From Mycolicibacterium tusciae (GTDB taxonomy: Bacteria > Actinomycetota > Actinomycetes > Mycobacteriales > Mycobacteriaceae), in assembly GCF_002086795.1 (NCBI RefSeq), contig NZ_MVIM01000007.1, positions 186,001-250,000 of the forward strand: a stretch of DNA of 64,000 nt, written 5' to 3'. The position numbers were made by a program, and so were the translations under genes. The notes beneath the pieces are model-generated. The model saw only the letters and a list, made by a program, of their open reading frames with translations. It searched no databases and was not told the origin of the DNA. Of this stretch, positions 1 through 8,614 are shown piece after piece. Position 1 is the first letter of the stretch, and the number at the start of each line of letters is the position of its first letter.

Positions 1-369
1 GGTACGCCACGCCGCCGCTGTGCTCTCGATGGCGTCCAGGTCGTCGAGCACCTTCTTGCGATCCCCGGCTTCAGCCCGGATCTGTTGCGCCGCAGCAGTT
101 TCGGCCTTCTGCCCGGCAACGTAGGGCTCGAGGAACTGAGGGTTGGCGGAGATCGCATACCCGCGCAACGACGTCTCCTGGTCACGTATAGCGGCCTGCA
201 GCTTGTAGGCGCCGAGCCGCATCGGTCCGATGTCTCCGGTGATCTCCTGCGACACGGCGTCCGTCCGATTCACCAGCAGCGCACCCGCGACGGCGCCGGC
301 GAGTACGACCGCGCCCATGACGGCCAGCACGAGGTTCTGCCAGCCCTGGACCGTGGGCTGCCACTTCAT
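1..369 (-). CDS. CHASE3-type sensor histidine kinase, N-terminal part only
   Basis: The minus strand reads from ATG at 369 without a stop to the window edge, giving the first 123 residues. A short basic N-terminus (MKWQPTVQGWQN) leads into one hydrophobic segment at about residues 13-33. An extracytoplasmic helical stretch follows that contains RDQETSLRGYAISANPQFL, the CHASE3 signature pattern. CHASE3 domains sit at the front of membrane histidine kinases, so the kinase domain is inferred to lie beyond the edge and cannot be seen. Its ATG overlaps the TGA of the upstream REC-SpoIIE gene (ATGA), which implies translational coupling: the response protein is made first and the sensor second. Confidence 0.8.
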   Translation of the reverse strand, partial: MKWQPTVQGWQNLVLAVMGAVVLAGAVAGALLVNRTDAVSQEITGDIGPMRLGAYKLQAAIRDQETSLRGYAISANPQFLEPYVAGQKAETAAAQQIRAEAGDRKKVLDDLDAIESTAAAWRT

Positions 370-1598
370 CCGGTCGCCGTCCGCTCGACCCGCACGACGG
401 CGATGTCGTCGCTGATACCGCCGACGGACTGCGCGCGACGCTCGACATCGTCGATCAGCGCTTCGACGAATTGGGCGCCGGGCAGATGTGCATACGACCG
501 CGCCACGTCCAAGAGACCCGACTCCATGAGGCGTTCGGTACCCCGTCCGGATCGGCCCTCGATCAAGCCGTCGGTGAGGAGTACGAGGCCGTGTCCCTGC
601 GGCAGTTCCATGATGTTCAGCGGCCACTCGTATCCGTTGAGGCCCAGTGCGGGACCCACCGAAGGCTCCAGCCACTCCACCGAATCCGGGCCGTGCAACA
701 GCATGGCGGGGTGGCCGGCGGACACCGCGTTGAAGCTCAGATCGTCGGGGGATATCGCCACCGAAAGAACCGTCGCGAAAATGCTGGCGCCGGGGCGCTC
801 GGTGCTCAGGATCCGCTCCAGCTGACGCATCCGTTCGTTGCCGCGCAGTCCCGCGAATGTCAGTGCGCGCCAGCCGATGCGCAGCGCGACCCCGAGCGCG
901 GCCTCGTTCGGACCGTGCCCGGCCACATCGCCGACCATGACGTGCACGGTGCGGTCGGGGGTTTGGACGAAGTCGTAGAAGTCGCCACCGAGAAGCGCGA
1001 ACTGCCTACTCGGCCGGTATCGCGCGACGATGTCCACACCCGGATCGTCGAGTAACAGCGGTGACGGCAGCAGCCCGCGTTCGAGGCGCGCGTTCTCCGT
1101 CGCGCGCAGCTCGCTGGCGTGCAATTCGTGCGCGGTCAGCTCGGCGCGCTTACGTTCGACCGCGTACAACAGCGCGCGGTGCAGCGTGTCGGGTTCAACC
1201 CGGCCCTTGACCAGGTAGTCCTGCGCTCCCGCGGCAACGGCGGAGACGCCGAAGTGTTCGTCGTTCAGGCCGGTGAGCACGACGATGGGCATCGTGGCGT
1301 CTTGTTTGGCGACCTGATCCAGCGCCTTGATTCCGTTCGCATCGGGGAGGTTGAGGTCCAGCAGTATGCAGTCCGGGCGGGATGCGGCCAGTTGACGCTC
1401 GGCTTCCTCGATCGAGGGGGCCCACACCACCTGGATATCGGCGCCCGCATCGGCGATGAGCTCCTCGACCAGAATGGCGTCACCCCGGTCGTCCTCGACG
1501 AGCAGCACCGAGAACGGCCGCTCATCGGCGGCCTGATCAGCGGACGTGCCCCTCACAGGGTTATATATCGAACTCACTGGCAACCACGTTTCCCACAC
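366..1598 (-). CDS. Response regulator with PP2C/SpoIIE-type serine phosphatase domain
   Basis: A receiver domain at about residues 30-150 carries the acidic pair in LLVEDDRGD, the phospho-acceptor D81 (LLDLNLPD), T109 (VLTG) and K131 (DYLVKG). A coiled linker leads to a SpoIIE/PP2C phosphatase domain at about 185-408 with GGDFYDFV, VGDVAGHG, LLTDGLIE and DDIAVV, which supply the metal-binding aspartates. Such proteins dephosphorylate anti-sigma-factor antagonists when the receiver is phosphorylated. The coupled downstream sensor kinase is the likely phosphodonor, and the target is unknown. ATG at 1598 gives 410 aa. A GTG at 1556 (VRGTSADQ) is an equally plausible start, because the receiver domain begins only after it. 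Confidence 0.88.
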   Translation of the reverse strand: MWETWLPVSSIYNPVRGTSADQAADERPFSVLLVEDDRGDAILVEELIADAGADIQVVWAPSIEEAERQLAASRPDCILLDLNLPDANGIKALDQVAKQDATMPIVVLTGLNDEHFGVSAVAAGAQDYLVKGRVEPDTLHRALLYAVERKRAELTAHELHASELRATENARLERGLLPSPLLLDDPGVDIVARYRPSRQFALLGGDFYDFVQTPDRTVHVMVGDVAGHGPNEAALGVALRIGWRALTFAGLRGNERMRQLERILSTERPGASIFATVLSVAISPDDLSFNAVSAGHPAMLLHGPDSVEWLEPSVGPALGLNGYEWPLNIMELPQGHGLVLLTDGLIEGRSGRGTERLMESGLLDVARSYAHLPGAQFVEALIDDVERRAQSVGGISDDIAVVRVERTATG

Positions 1599-1652
1599 GT
1601 GTCACCGTGGCCGCTGTGACCGCTTCTTTAGTGACATCGGAAAGAATAGACG

Positions 1653-2729
1653 CTACCCAGTCCGGGGTCCCCGCCTGAACCCCGTTTGGCTGCGAATCAA
1701 CGGCAGCGTGGCGGAGGTGGCGAATCCGGGCGGCGCCTGGCAGACGGCGGTGACCGCATTGAGGACCTGCATGCCGGTGGCGACGCTGGCCGACCGTACA
1801 TGCTCTTCGATGGTGGCGTTGCGGGTGAAACTCGCCAGCGACATGAAGTGGGTGCGCATCGACGGGTCGCCCTCGATGGTCAGCGTCCAGCCGTGCTGGG
1901 GTTTGGGCCAGTGCGAGGGGTACTCGCCGCCCACTGTCCACAGTGTTTCGATCTCGATGAGCGTTTCGCCGTCGCGGTGACCGGACCAATTCCAGCGCTG
2001 CCCGGCCGTCGTCCCCGCGGCCAGCAGGTGGTCGAAGATCTGGTGATCCTGTGCGGCGGGAATGGCCTCCACGGTGGCCGAGACATCGTCGATGTCGGCG
2101 TTCAGCGCGTCGGCCAGAAACCAGACCTGCTCGGTGAAGATCGAGCTGTTGAAGGCCAGGAAGTCGGTCGCAGTCGGGCTTATCGACTCGACCGGCTGAC
2201 CAAATGCCATGTTGTCGAACGTGATTCCGGTGCTTTCGTACACCGACCAGTCGGCGCGCTCCTGCAGGGTGATCCTGTCGATCGTTCGGCTCATACCCGA
2301 AAGCGCCAGCGGCAGGACACCGGAGAGGTTGCCCGGGTTGATGCCGCTGCCGTGCACGGACGTGCCGCCCTTCTCGCAGGCAGCACGGACGCGGTCGCGA
2401 TCGGCGGCGTCAATCCGCGCGGGGTGAAACAGAAATGCCGTGGTCACAACGTTTTTCCCGGTTTCCAGGAGCCGGCAGACGTCGTCGAGGTGCGCGGTGC
2501 GCGGCGTGTAGAGCACGCAGTCGGCATCCAGCGTGAGGATCTGTTCGACGTCGGTCGTCGCGGTCACGCCGATCGGTTCACGGCCGACGAGAGTGCCGAT
2601 GTCGACGCCGTTCTTCTCATCGGAGTAGACCAGCGCGCCGACGAGGCAGAGATCGTCTCGGTGGTCGAGGATCGCGGTGATCATCTCGCTGCCCACCGTG
2701 CCGGTCCCCCACTGAATGACCCGATGCAC
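1653..2729 (-). CDS. NAD(P)H-dependent amine dehydrogenase / DAPDH-like oxidoreductase
   Basis: The 358-aa protein starts at GTG 2729 with a Rossmann motif, VIQWGTGTVGSEMI, at its extreme N-terminus. The family is the dihydrodipicolinate-reductase-like or 2,4-diaminopentanoate-dehydrogenase-like group, abundant in mycobacteria and mostly of unknown substrate. The reading frame stays open to 2828, but the extra residues are low-complexity and precede the Rossmann strand, so GTG 2729 is preferred. A central HGSGINPGN motif matches the catalytic-domain signature of this family. It stands alone, about 50 bp beyond the start of the REC-SpoIIE gene, on the same strand. Confidence 0.82.
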   Translation of the reverse strand: MHRVIQWGTGTVGSEMITAILDHRDDLCLVGALVYSDEKNGVDIGTLVGREPIGVTATTDVEQILTLDADCVLYTPRTAHLDDVCRLLETGKNVVTTAFLFHPARIDAADRDRVRAACEKGGTSVHGSGINPGNLSGVLPLALSGMSRTIDRITLQERADWSVYESTGITFDNMAFGQPVESISPTATDFLAFNSSIFTEQVWFLADALNADIDDVSATVEAIPAAQDHQIFDHLLAAGTTAGQRWNWSGHRDGETLIEIETLWTVGGEYPSHWPKPQHGWTLTIEGDPSMRTHFMSLASFTRNATIEEHVRSASVATGMQVLNAVTAVCQAPPGFATSATLPLIRSQTGFRRGPRTG

Positions 2730-3277
2730 GGTCGGACCGTAGCAGCCTAGGGTCGGCCGCGCGGGCAGCCGCCGGTAGTGCTGCCCGGAGCACGAACAAG
2801 CGGCCGTCCGAGGTGGACTCGGCGACACAAGGATGTAGCGACCGACGGCGATGCCCGGCCGTTTGGCTGTTTGGTCCTTGACGGGACGGGTACGTTGAAG
2901 GGCAACGATGGAGTGCAGAGCCGGTTGCGTTCGTTGTTCCGCCGTTAGATGGCCGTTGGTGCAACTGTGGTGTTAAGCAGTCAGCATCAGACTGGCCGCC
3001 GTCGCATTCGCTGTGTGCACAGACGCAGCAGCCAGAAGGCCCCGCTTCTCGTGATTCCCGGGTTGTCAAAGCGCCCTCCGAGATCAGTGTGCTTCTATGG
3101 CAAGGGAATACAGGTCCATGACTTAGCGGTGGCGTGATCCGTCAGCCGACCGCATTAGCTGCTGGTTCGGTGCTCTGCGGCAGCCGCCACGTTAACCACG
3201 AGCGCTGCGACCAACTGATGAAAAATCCGTCGCGGTCGCCGTGTCAAGTGGGTCATGTGTCCCGGCGCCGTATGCGT
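2730..3277. other. Intergenic region without a supported gene
   Basis: No reading frame here has a recognisable domain, a good ribosome binding site or a composition like the neighbouring genes. A 150-codon frame covering 2617-3069 on the minus strand lies in the wrong frame relative to the oxidoreductase and has no protein-like features. The stretch lies between two genes on the minus strand and probably holds the promoter of the 2729 gene. No terminator-like hairpin was seen. Confidence 0.5.
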
Positions 3278-3658
3278 TCAGCTACATATCCAGCCGACGA
3301 CCCGGCAGCCGGCGCCGTATTGACTGCATGAGACTAGCGCCCTCTTCTGGGCGCCGGTGTCGCTGTGGTCCCAGCCCCACGCCCAAGACGCGTTTGGTGC
3401 TTGGGCGACCGCGCCGCACGCTTTGGTGAAGTTCACGACTGCCCGGCAATCGCTTGCTTTGCACAGACCGACGGCCGCCAGTTCGGCCTCGACAGCGGAG
3501 TTTTGGCCCTTCGAGTAGCCCACCCTGCCGGTAGCCGGTGAGATCGCGATCGCTCCCCACCCTAAGGCTCCGGCAGTCGGTGCAGTAACTCCCGTAGCTC
3601 CGAACAAGCCGGCGGCCGCCAGCACGACCGCAAGCAGACGCCAGAGAGCCACTCGCAT
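3278..3658 (-). CDS. Secreted DUF4189 family protein
   Basis: This 126-aa protein has a classical signal peptide: a basic N-terminus (MRVALWR), a hydrophobic core to about residue 24, and a likely cleavage near GALGWG (about residue 31). The mature part matches the DUF4189 pattern: GAIAIS, then the alternating Ala/Cys segment AAVGLCKASDCRAVVNF, and a terminal GWICS. Six cysteines (66, 71, 81, 111, 118, 125) suggest three disulfides outside the membrane. The family is common in mycobacteria and its biochemical role is unknown. No operon partner is visible. Confidence 0.82.
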   Translation of the reverse strand: MRVALWRLLAVVLAAAGLFGATGVTAPTAGALGWGAIAISPATGRVGYSKGQNSAVEAELAAVGLCKASDCRAVVNFTKACGAVAQAPNASWAWGWDHSDTGAQKRALVSCSQYGAGCRVVGWICS

Positions 3659-4038
3659 AAGTCCGGATCCTATTTTCCCCGAGCTTTGCTGAGCAGAGAG
3701 ACACGCCGAGGTTCGTAGGCTCGCCCAAGGAGGTTGCTAGCCCCGACCGAGGACCGGGGGAATTCCGACCGGCTCGCCACCGCCGCTCCCTCGAACGGCT
3801 GCGGTGGCCCAACGAGCGACTGATCAGCAGCAGCCATCATCCCTTGCGGGAGACGATTCCTCGCCCACCGCCAGCCGACCGCGACGAACTCCACCTGATC
3901 AGCGCTCGGCCGCCGCCGCCACAAACCTCTGTGCAGTCCGCATCGCGCCGAGGATCGTGAGTGTGGCCAACGGGGTGACGGCAGCGCGACGGACACAAAG
4001 AAAAGCCATTCACCAGCGTAAATGGGCGGGAGAACTTA
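3659..4038. other. Intergenic region upstream of DUF4189, no gene seen
   Basis: Reading frames of up to about 110 codons exist on both strands but none has a domain, a plausible start context or mycobacterial-style secreted features. The stretch separates the DUF4189 start from the 3' end of tRNA-Ser. The DUF4189 promoter is expected near 3660-3720. Confidence 0.45.
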
Positions 4039-4129
4039 TGGCGGTGGCGGAGGGATTTGAACCCTCGGACGGGGGTTACCCGTCACACGCTTTCGAGGCG
4101 TGCTCCTTAGGCCGCTCGGACACGCCACC
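4039..4129 (-). tRNA. tRNA-Ser (anticodon CGA)
   Basis: Read on the minus strand, the acceptor stem GGTGGCG (4129-4123) pairs with CGCCACC, followed by discriminator G (4042) and an encoded CCA (4041-4039). The anticodon loop CTCGAAA gives anticodon CGA. A long variable arm (GGGTAACCCCCG region) and the T-arm GGTTCAAATCC are present, as expected for a class II serine tRNA that reads UCG. Total length with CCA is 91 nt. Confidence 0.95.
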
Positions 4130-4283
4130 GTGTGGCAGCTTACCGGGAGCCCGCCGCGTCACCGAAATCGCTGCCCGAACACGGCATCGAATCGGAGAAG
4201 TCGAGCTTTCGAGACCGAATCGACGCGCGGCGGCTACGCGTGGTCGGCGCCCAACCGGGTATGCAGGAGCTAGAAAGGTGGCG

Positions 4284-4589
4284 ATGAAAACCATTGCACT
4301 CGCAGCCGTGGCGATTTCCGGGGCAATCGTGTCGCTCGTCCACGCGCCGAGCGCGATCGCCGGCCCTGAGTCCGACTACTGCCAAAGCCTCGCCCGTGCG
4401 GGATATCCGGGCGATTGCGCGACCTTGACCAGCCTCGCGAAGGATGTCTGCGCTCAATACGATCGCGGCCTTGATTTGGACACCATCGTGCAGCGCCTGG
4501 ACGTCACGACCAAGAACGAAGGTTTGTCGAACTACATCATGGCCGGGGCTCCGCTGTACTTCTGCCCGAAGTACGCCGGCAATAGCTGA
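4284..4589 (+). CDS. Secreted DUF732 family protein
   Basis: The 101-aa product starts at ATG 4284, five bases after the ribosome binding site AGAAAGG; a GTG two codons earlier is possible but too close to it. A signal peptide (MKTIALAAVAISGAIVSLVH, then APSAIAG) ends near residue 27. The mature domain has four cysteines and the DUF732 pattern SDYCQSLARAGYPGDC ... FCPKY. DUF732 proteins are small exported proteins found mostly in mycobacteria, with no known function. The gene is convergent with tadA and only one base separates their ends. Confidence 0.85.
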   Translation: MKTIALAAVAISGAIVSLVHAPSAIAGPESDYCQSLARAGYPGDCATLTSLAKDVCAQYDRGLDLDTIVQRLDVTTKNEGLSNYIMAGAPLYFCPKYAGNS

Positions 4590-4590
4590 G

Positions 4591-5040
4591 TCACCGCTGC
4601 CGGGCGAAGAACGCCTCCAGCGGCGCCGCACACTCGGCGGCCAGCACGCCACCGCGAACGTCGGGCCGATGCGTCAGCCGACGATCGCGCACCACGTCCC
4701 ACAGTGAGCCGACCGCCCCCGTCTTCGGCTCCCACGCCCCGAACACCAGCCGCGCGACCCGCGCCATCACCAGCGCCCCCGCGCACATCGTGCACGGCTC
4801 GACGGTCACCGCCAGCGTCGTCCCCTCCAGCCGCCAGCCGTCGCCCACCACCGCCGCCGCAGCGCGTAACGCCAGGATTTCCGCGTGCGCGGTCGGATCA
4901 CCGGTCTCCTCGCGAGCATTCGCCGACCGGGCCAGTTCGGTGCCGTCGGCCGCGAAAACGACCGCGCCGATCGGAACATCGCGGGGCCCGGCCGCAGCCG
5001 CCGCCTCCAACGCCGCCCGGACGAGGTCCTCGTCCGTCAC
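4591..5040 (-). CDS. tadA: tRNA-specific adenosine deaminase TadA
   Basis: This 149-aa cytidine/deoxycytidylate deaminase-fold enzyme converts the wobble adenosine of tRNA-Arg(ACG) to inosine. Zinc is bound by H52 with C83 and C86 of PCTMC; E54 in HAE is the proton shuttle. The length is normal for bacterial TadA. The GTG start at 5040 overlaps the TGA of the preceding gene as GTGA, so the two are translationally coupled. The substrate tRNA-Arg(ACG) is itself encoded in this window at 22600-22672. Confidence is high on the paired zinc motifs and the neighbour. Confidence 0.95.
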   Translation of the reverse strand: MTDEDLVRAALEAAAAAGPRDVPIGAVVFAADGTELARSANAREETGDPTAHAEILALRAAAAVVGDGWRLEGTTLAVTVEPCTMCAGALVMARVARLVFGAWEPKTGAVGSLWDVVRDRRLTHRPDVRGGVLAAECAAPLEAFFARQR

Positions 5041-5558
5041 CGGCCTAAACGCTCGAGCACCGCCGAAAGCTCGTCCGCGAAGCCCATCTCCCGCGCGATC
5101 CGCCCCAGCTGCTCGTCGGCGTACAGGTCGGACTCGTCGAGAATCACACCAAGAACGGCCTCGGGCAGACCGACGTCGGCGAGCAGCCCCAAATCGCCCT
5201 CCTCGAACGGCTCCTCGGGGTCCAGATCGTCCTCGCTGATGTCGTTGTCCAACTTCTCGAGGACCTCTGCAGCGATGTCGTAGTCCAGCGCGGCCGTCGC
5301 ATCCGACAGCAGCAACCGCGTCCCCGCCGGCGCCGGCCGCACGATCACGAAGAACTCATCGTCGACGTCGATCAACCCGAAAACAGCCCCTGCGCTGCGG
5401 ATTTCACGAAGCTCGGTTTCGGCCGCGGACAAGCTGTTCAACGCGGCCGAACGCATCGCGGCGCAGCGCCACTTACCGTCCTCGCGGACCACAGCCACAC
5501 CGAAGCCGTCCGGTCGATCGGCGGCCTGCTTCGGCGACGCGGCGCGCTGTGCTCCCAT
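5037..5558 (-). CDS. tRNA adenosine deaminase-associated protein
   Basis: This 173-aa acidic protein belongs to the actinobacterial family found directly upstream of tadA. Visible features are the N-terminal segment GFGVAVVREDGKWRC, a central FGLIDVDDEFFVIVRP strand region and a long acidic stretch (EDDLDPEEPFEEGDLGLL). No catalytic motif is present. The GTGA overlap with tadA implies stoichiometric expression; a partner or scaffold role for TadA is inferred only from this conserved linkage. Confidence 0.88.
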   Translation of the reverse strand: MGAQRAASPKQAADRPDGFGVAVVREDGKWRCAAMRSAALNSLSAAETELREIRSAGAVFGLIDVDDEFFVIVRPAPAGTRLLLSDATAALDYDIAAEVLEKLDNDISEDDLDPEEPFEEGDLGLLADVGLPEAVLGVILDESDLYADEQLGRIAREMGFADELSAVLERLGR

Positions 5559-5651
5559 GGGGCCATACGCTAGTCCCCGACCAGGGACTTGACCAGGAAC
5601 CGGCAGCCAGGCCGACGCCTGTGGCCATCGGAGGATGCCTAGGCTGATGGG

Positions 5652-6611
5652 GTGACGAAAACGCCCGTCTGCGTGGTTGGTCTCGGCCTGATCGGCGGAT
5701 CCGTGATGCGTGCCGCCGCGGCCGCCGGGCGCGAGGTTTTCGGCTACAACCGATCGATCGAAGCCGTCTCGGCCGCTACCGCCGACGGCTTTGACGCCAC
5801 CGAGAACCTCGACGAAGCGCTGACCCGCGCCGCCGACCGCAACGCCCTCGTCGTGCTCGCCGTGCCCGTGCCGGCACTGTCACAGATGCTGAGCCGCATC
5901 CGCGATCTGGCGCCGGGCTGCCCCCTCACCGACGTCACCAGCGTCAAGTCGTGCGTCCTCGATGAGGTCCGCAACGTCGGTCTGCTCGACCGTTTCGTCG
6001 GCGGACATCCGATGACGGGCACCGCGCAGTCCGGTTGGGCCGCGGGCGACGCCAAGCTGTTCGCCGGGGCGCCGTGGGTTGTCGGCGTCGACGATCACGT
6101 CGACCCCACCATCTGGGCCATGGTGATGAACCTGGCCCTGGATTGCGGCGCTGTCGTCGTGCCTGCCCGATCCGACGAGCACGACGCCGCCGCCGCGACG
6201 ATCTCGCACCTGCCGCACCTGCTTGCCGAGGCGCTCGCGACGACGGCGGGCGAAGTGCCGCTGGCCTTCGCGCTGGCCGCAGGCTCCTTCCGCGACGGGA
6301 CGCGGGTGGCGGCGACCGCACCCGATCTCGTCCGGGCCATGTGCGAGGCCAACGCCGACGAGCTGCTGCCTGCGCTCGACCGGACTCTCGACCTGCTCAA
6401 CCGGGCCCGCGGCACGCTCGCCGCGAAGAAGCCCCTGACCGAACTCGTCGAGGCGGGTCACGCCGCGCGCGTGCGCTACGACAGCTTCGGCCGGCCCGAG
6501 ATCGTCACCGTCGTCATCGGCGAGGACCGCTGGCGCGAGGAACTCGCCGCCGAGGGTCGCGCCGGCGGGGTGATCAGATCCGCTCTGCCAGGCCCGGATA
6601 GTCGAGGATGA
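5652..6611 (+). CDS. tyrA: Prephenate dehydrogenase TyrA
   Basis: The 319-aa enzyme oxidatively decarboxylates prephenate to 4-hydroxyphenylpyruvate in tyrosine synthesis. The N-terminal dinucleotide fold has [10 protein letters not shown] at about residues 8-17; the prephenate-binding region has [12 protein letters not shown] and GGHPMTGT, with the catalytic histidine. The C-terminal dimerisation region includes [23 protein letters not shown] at 5652 is the start. The gene is divergent from the tadA pair, and its 3' end overlaps the convergent glycolipid-binding-like gene by 38 bp. hisC2, a possible next-step aminotransferase, lies 16 kb away. Confidence 0.93.
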   Translation: MTKTPVCVVGLGLIGGSVMRAAAAAGREVFGYNRSIEAVSAATADGFDATENLDEALTRAADRNALVVLAVPVPALSQMLSRIRDLAPGCPLTDVTSVKSCVLDEVRNVGLLDRFVGGHPMTGTAQSGWAAGDAKLFAGAPWVVGVDDHVDPTIWAMVMNLALDCGAVVVPARSDEHDAAAATISHLPHLLAEALATTAGEVPLAFALAAGSFRDGTRVAATAPDLVRAMCEANADELLPALDRTLDLLNRARGTLAAKKPLTELVEAGHAARVRYDSFGRPEIVTVVIGEDRWREELAAEGRAGGVIRSALPGPDSRG

Positions 6612-7173
6612 AACCGGTTGAGTCGACGGTGACCGTGGTCTCGGCGACCGGCGAGTGCAGCTTTATGCCGTCTCCTGCCGCGCTGCTGTAGCTGATGGTC
6701 GCGGCCTCGACCGACAATTCCGGCAGCCGCACGTACACCACCGGCAATGCGACGGACTCGCTGCGTTCGTACAGCCCCGTACGCCGGATGGGCAGCGCGT
6801 TGAAGAACGGGCTGAAGATCAGGTCGACGTCCAGCGCACCGTCGTACGCGGAGCGATTCGTCTCACCGGTGTGATGCTGGACGAGCCACATGTTCTCCTC
6901 GTCCCGCGCGATGGACAGCTGCCGCTCTCGCTCGGCGAGGGTGACGGTCAGCGAGAGTCGCTTCGTGGCGCCCATTTCGTCGGTCACCAAGTCGTAGGAG
7001 GCGGAGAACGCCGGGTGCGAGCCGGTGGCGGCGGCGACGATGCGACCGTACGCCTTGATGCGGTTGCCGGTGAGCTGCACACGGACCGACTCCATCCGCG
7101 GAACGTCGTGCGCTCGCCAGGTCAGAATTGTCGGCCAAGCCCCGTGCTGCTCCGAGCGGACTGCATCACTCAC
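6574..7173 (-). CDS. Putative glycolipid-binding domain protein (DUF1089-like)
   Basis: This 199-aa soluble protein has no signal peptide or membrane segment. Motifs typical of the family are the N-terminal ILTWRAHD, the conserved [19 protein letters not shown] strand region, and [17 protein letters not shown], followed by YVRLPELSV. The family name reflects a structural proposal; no enzymatic activity is established. It has the same length as the protein recalled at this position in M. tuberculosis (next to tyrA). It lies just downstream of the proXVWZ run on the same strand and could be read through from it. Confidence 0.75.
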   Translation of the reverse strand: MSDAVRSEQHGAWPTILTWRAHDVPRMESVRVQLTGNRIKAYGRIVAAATGSHPAFSASYDLVTDEMGATKRLSLTVTLAERERQLSIARDEENMWLVQHHTGETNRSAYDGALDVDLIFSPFFNALPIRRTGLYERSESVALPVVYVRLPELSVEAATISYSSAAGDGIKLHSPVAETTVTVDSTGFILDYPGLAERI

Positions 7174-7190
7174 TCATCTACCGTAATCGA

Positions 7191-7952
7191 CTACCGTTCG
7201 GCACGAACAGCGGTTGAGTGTTTGGCCGGGGACCGTAGCTCCAGCGCCACCTCGTCGCCGAGCAACGGCTGTGGCATGCGGCGCAGTCGGCCCGCGCCCG
7301 GCACCGAAACCCACACCGAGAACGCCAGCAGGGCATCGAGAATCAGCGCGAGCGCCGTCACCAGCAATGCGCCTACCAGCGCCAGGTAGAACTCGCGCAC
7401 CTTGATCCCGTCGATCAGATACCGTCCGAGACCGCCCAGGCTGGCGTAGGCCGCCACCGTCGCGGTCGCGACGATCTGCAACGTCGCCGTCCGCAGACCG
7501 CCGAGGATGAGCGGCAACGCATTGGGTGTTTCGACGCGCAGCAGGATTCGTTTCTCGGTCATGCCCATCGACCGCGCGGCGTCGACCACCTGCGGGTCGA
7601 CGTTGGCAATGCCCGAGTAGGTCCCGGCGAGCAGGGGCGGGATTCCCAGCAGCATGAGCGCGACGGTCGGCGGAATCAGACCGAGACCCCAGAGCAGAAC
7701 TCCCAACAGGAGCACGCCGAGCGTCGGCAGTGCGCGCAGCGCATTGACCCCCGTGACGACGAGGAAGGTGCCGCGCCCGGTGTGCCCGATGAGCATGCCG
7801 AGCGGGACGGCGATGAGCGCCGAGAAGAAGACCGCGACGAACGTGTACTGCAGATGCTCGAGGATGCGCGCGGTCAGCCCGGCCGGCCCGCCCCAGTTGG
7901 CCGCGGTGAAGATGAAGGCCAACGCCTCCTGCAGGAACGTCATCGGGCTCAT
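7191..7952 (-). CDS. proZ: Glycine betaine/proline-type ABC transporter permease
   Basis: The 253-aa permease starts at ATG 7952, which overlaps the proW stop as ATGA. It has about five or six hydrophobic segments and the EAA-type loop IANVDPQVVDAARSMGMTEK, the contact site for the ATPase. The family imports quaternary-ammonium or amino-acid osmolytes. It is the last gene of the four-gene run proX-proV-proW-proZ. A longer frame running up to 8582 reads antisense-like Arg-rich sequence through proW and was rejected. Confidence 0.9.
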   Translation of the reverse strand: MSPMTFLQEALAFIFTAANWGGPAGLTARILEHLQYTFVAVFFSALIAVPLGMLIGHTGRGTFLVVTGVNALRALPTLGVLLLGVLLWGLGLIPPTVALMLLGIPPLLAGTYSGIANVDPQVVDAARSMGMTEKRILLRVETPNALPLILGGLRTATLQIVATATVAAYASLGGLGRYLIDGIKVREFYLALVGALLVTALALILDALLAFSVWVSVPGAGRLRRMPQPLLGDEVALELRSPAKHSTAVRAER

Positions 7953-8614
7953 CCGGTCACCGCCTTGACCCGGCTCGGGCGCCCAGCACGTGTCCAGGGC
8001 GTCAACGCCTTTCCGGCCAGCATGATCAGCGTGTCGACGACAACCGCCAGCACGAAGATCGCGATGATGCCCGCGACGATCTGGTCGCTCTTGTTCGCCT
8101 GATACCCCTCCGTGAACCAGGTGCCGAGGCCGCCGATGCCGATCACCGAACCGACCGACACCATCGAGATATTGGTGACGGCGACGACGCGCAGGCTGGC
8201 GATGAGCACTGGAACAGCCAGTGGCAGCTCGACTTTCAGCATCCGCACCAGCGGCTTGTAGCCGACGGCGGTGGCGGCGTCGAGCACCGCCGGTGACACC
8301 GCGTCCAACGCCTCCGGTACTGCACGCACCAACAGCGCGACGGTGTAGAGCGTCAGCGCGACGATGACGTTCGCCTCGTCGAGGATGCGCGTCGGGATGA
8401 TCAAGGGCAGCACGACGAACAACGCCAGCGACGGGATGGTGAAGATGATGCTGGCGGTCAGCGTGGTGATCCGTCGTAACGCGGTGGTCCGTTGCACGAA
8501 TGCGCCGAGCGGCACGGCGATGATCAACCCCAGCAGGATCGGGACCAAGGACAACCGCAGGTGGATCAGCGTCAACGTCCACAGGTCGTCGAGGTGGGTG
8601 AGCAGATAGCGCAT
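7949..8614 (-). CDS. proW: Glycine betaine/proline-type ABC transporter permease
   Basis: The 221-aa integral membrane protein has the ABC permease loop PAVLDAATAVGYKPLVRMLKV and the segment GSVIGIGGLGTWFTEGYQ, both characteristic of ProW/OpuCB-type subunits. It forms the translocation channel together with the proZ product. ATG 8614 directly abuts the proV stop (8615-8617), and its own stop overlaps the proZ start, so the three cytoplasmic/membrane components are coupled. Confidence 0.9.
   Translation of the reverse strand: MRYLLTHLDDLWTLTLIHLRLSLVPILLGLIIAVPLGAFVQRTTALRRITTLTASIIFTIPSLALFVVLPLIIPTRILDEANVIVALTLYTVALLVRAVPEALDAVSPAVLDAATAVGYKPLVRMLKVELPLAVPVLIASLRVVAVTNISMVSVGSVIGIGGLGTWFTEGYQANKSDQIVAGIIAIFVLAVVVDTLIMLAGKALTPWTRAGRPSRVKAVTG

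Noticed and set aside
2617..3069. Minus-strand frame of 150 codons upstream of the DAPDH-like gene
   Set aside because: It overlaps the real gene in another frame and has no recognisable domain or ribosome binding site.
7953..8582. N-terminal extension of the proZ frame
   Set aside because: The extension reads Arg/His-rich sequence through proW; the ATGA start at 7952 fits the permease family.
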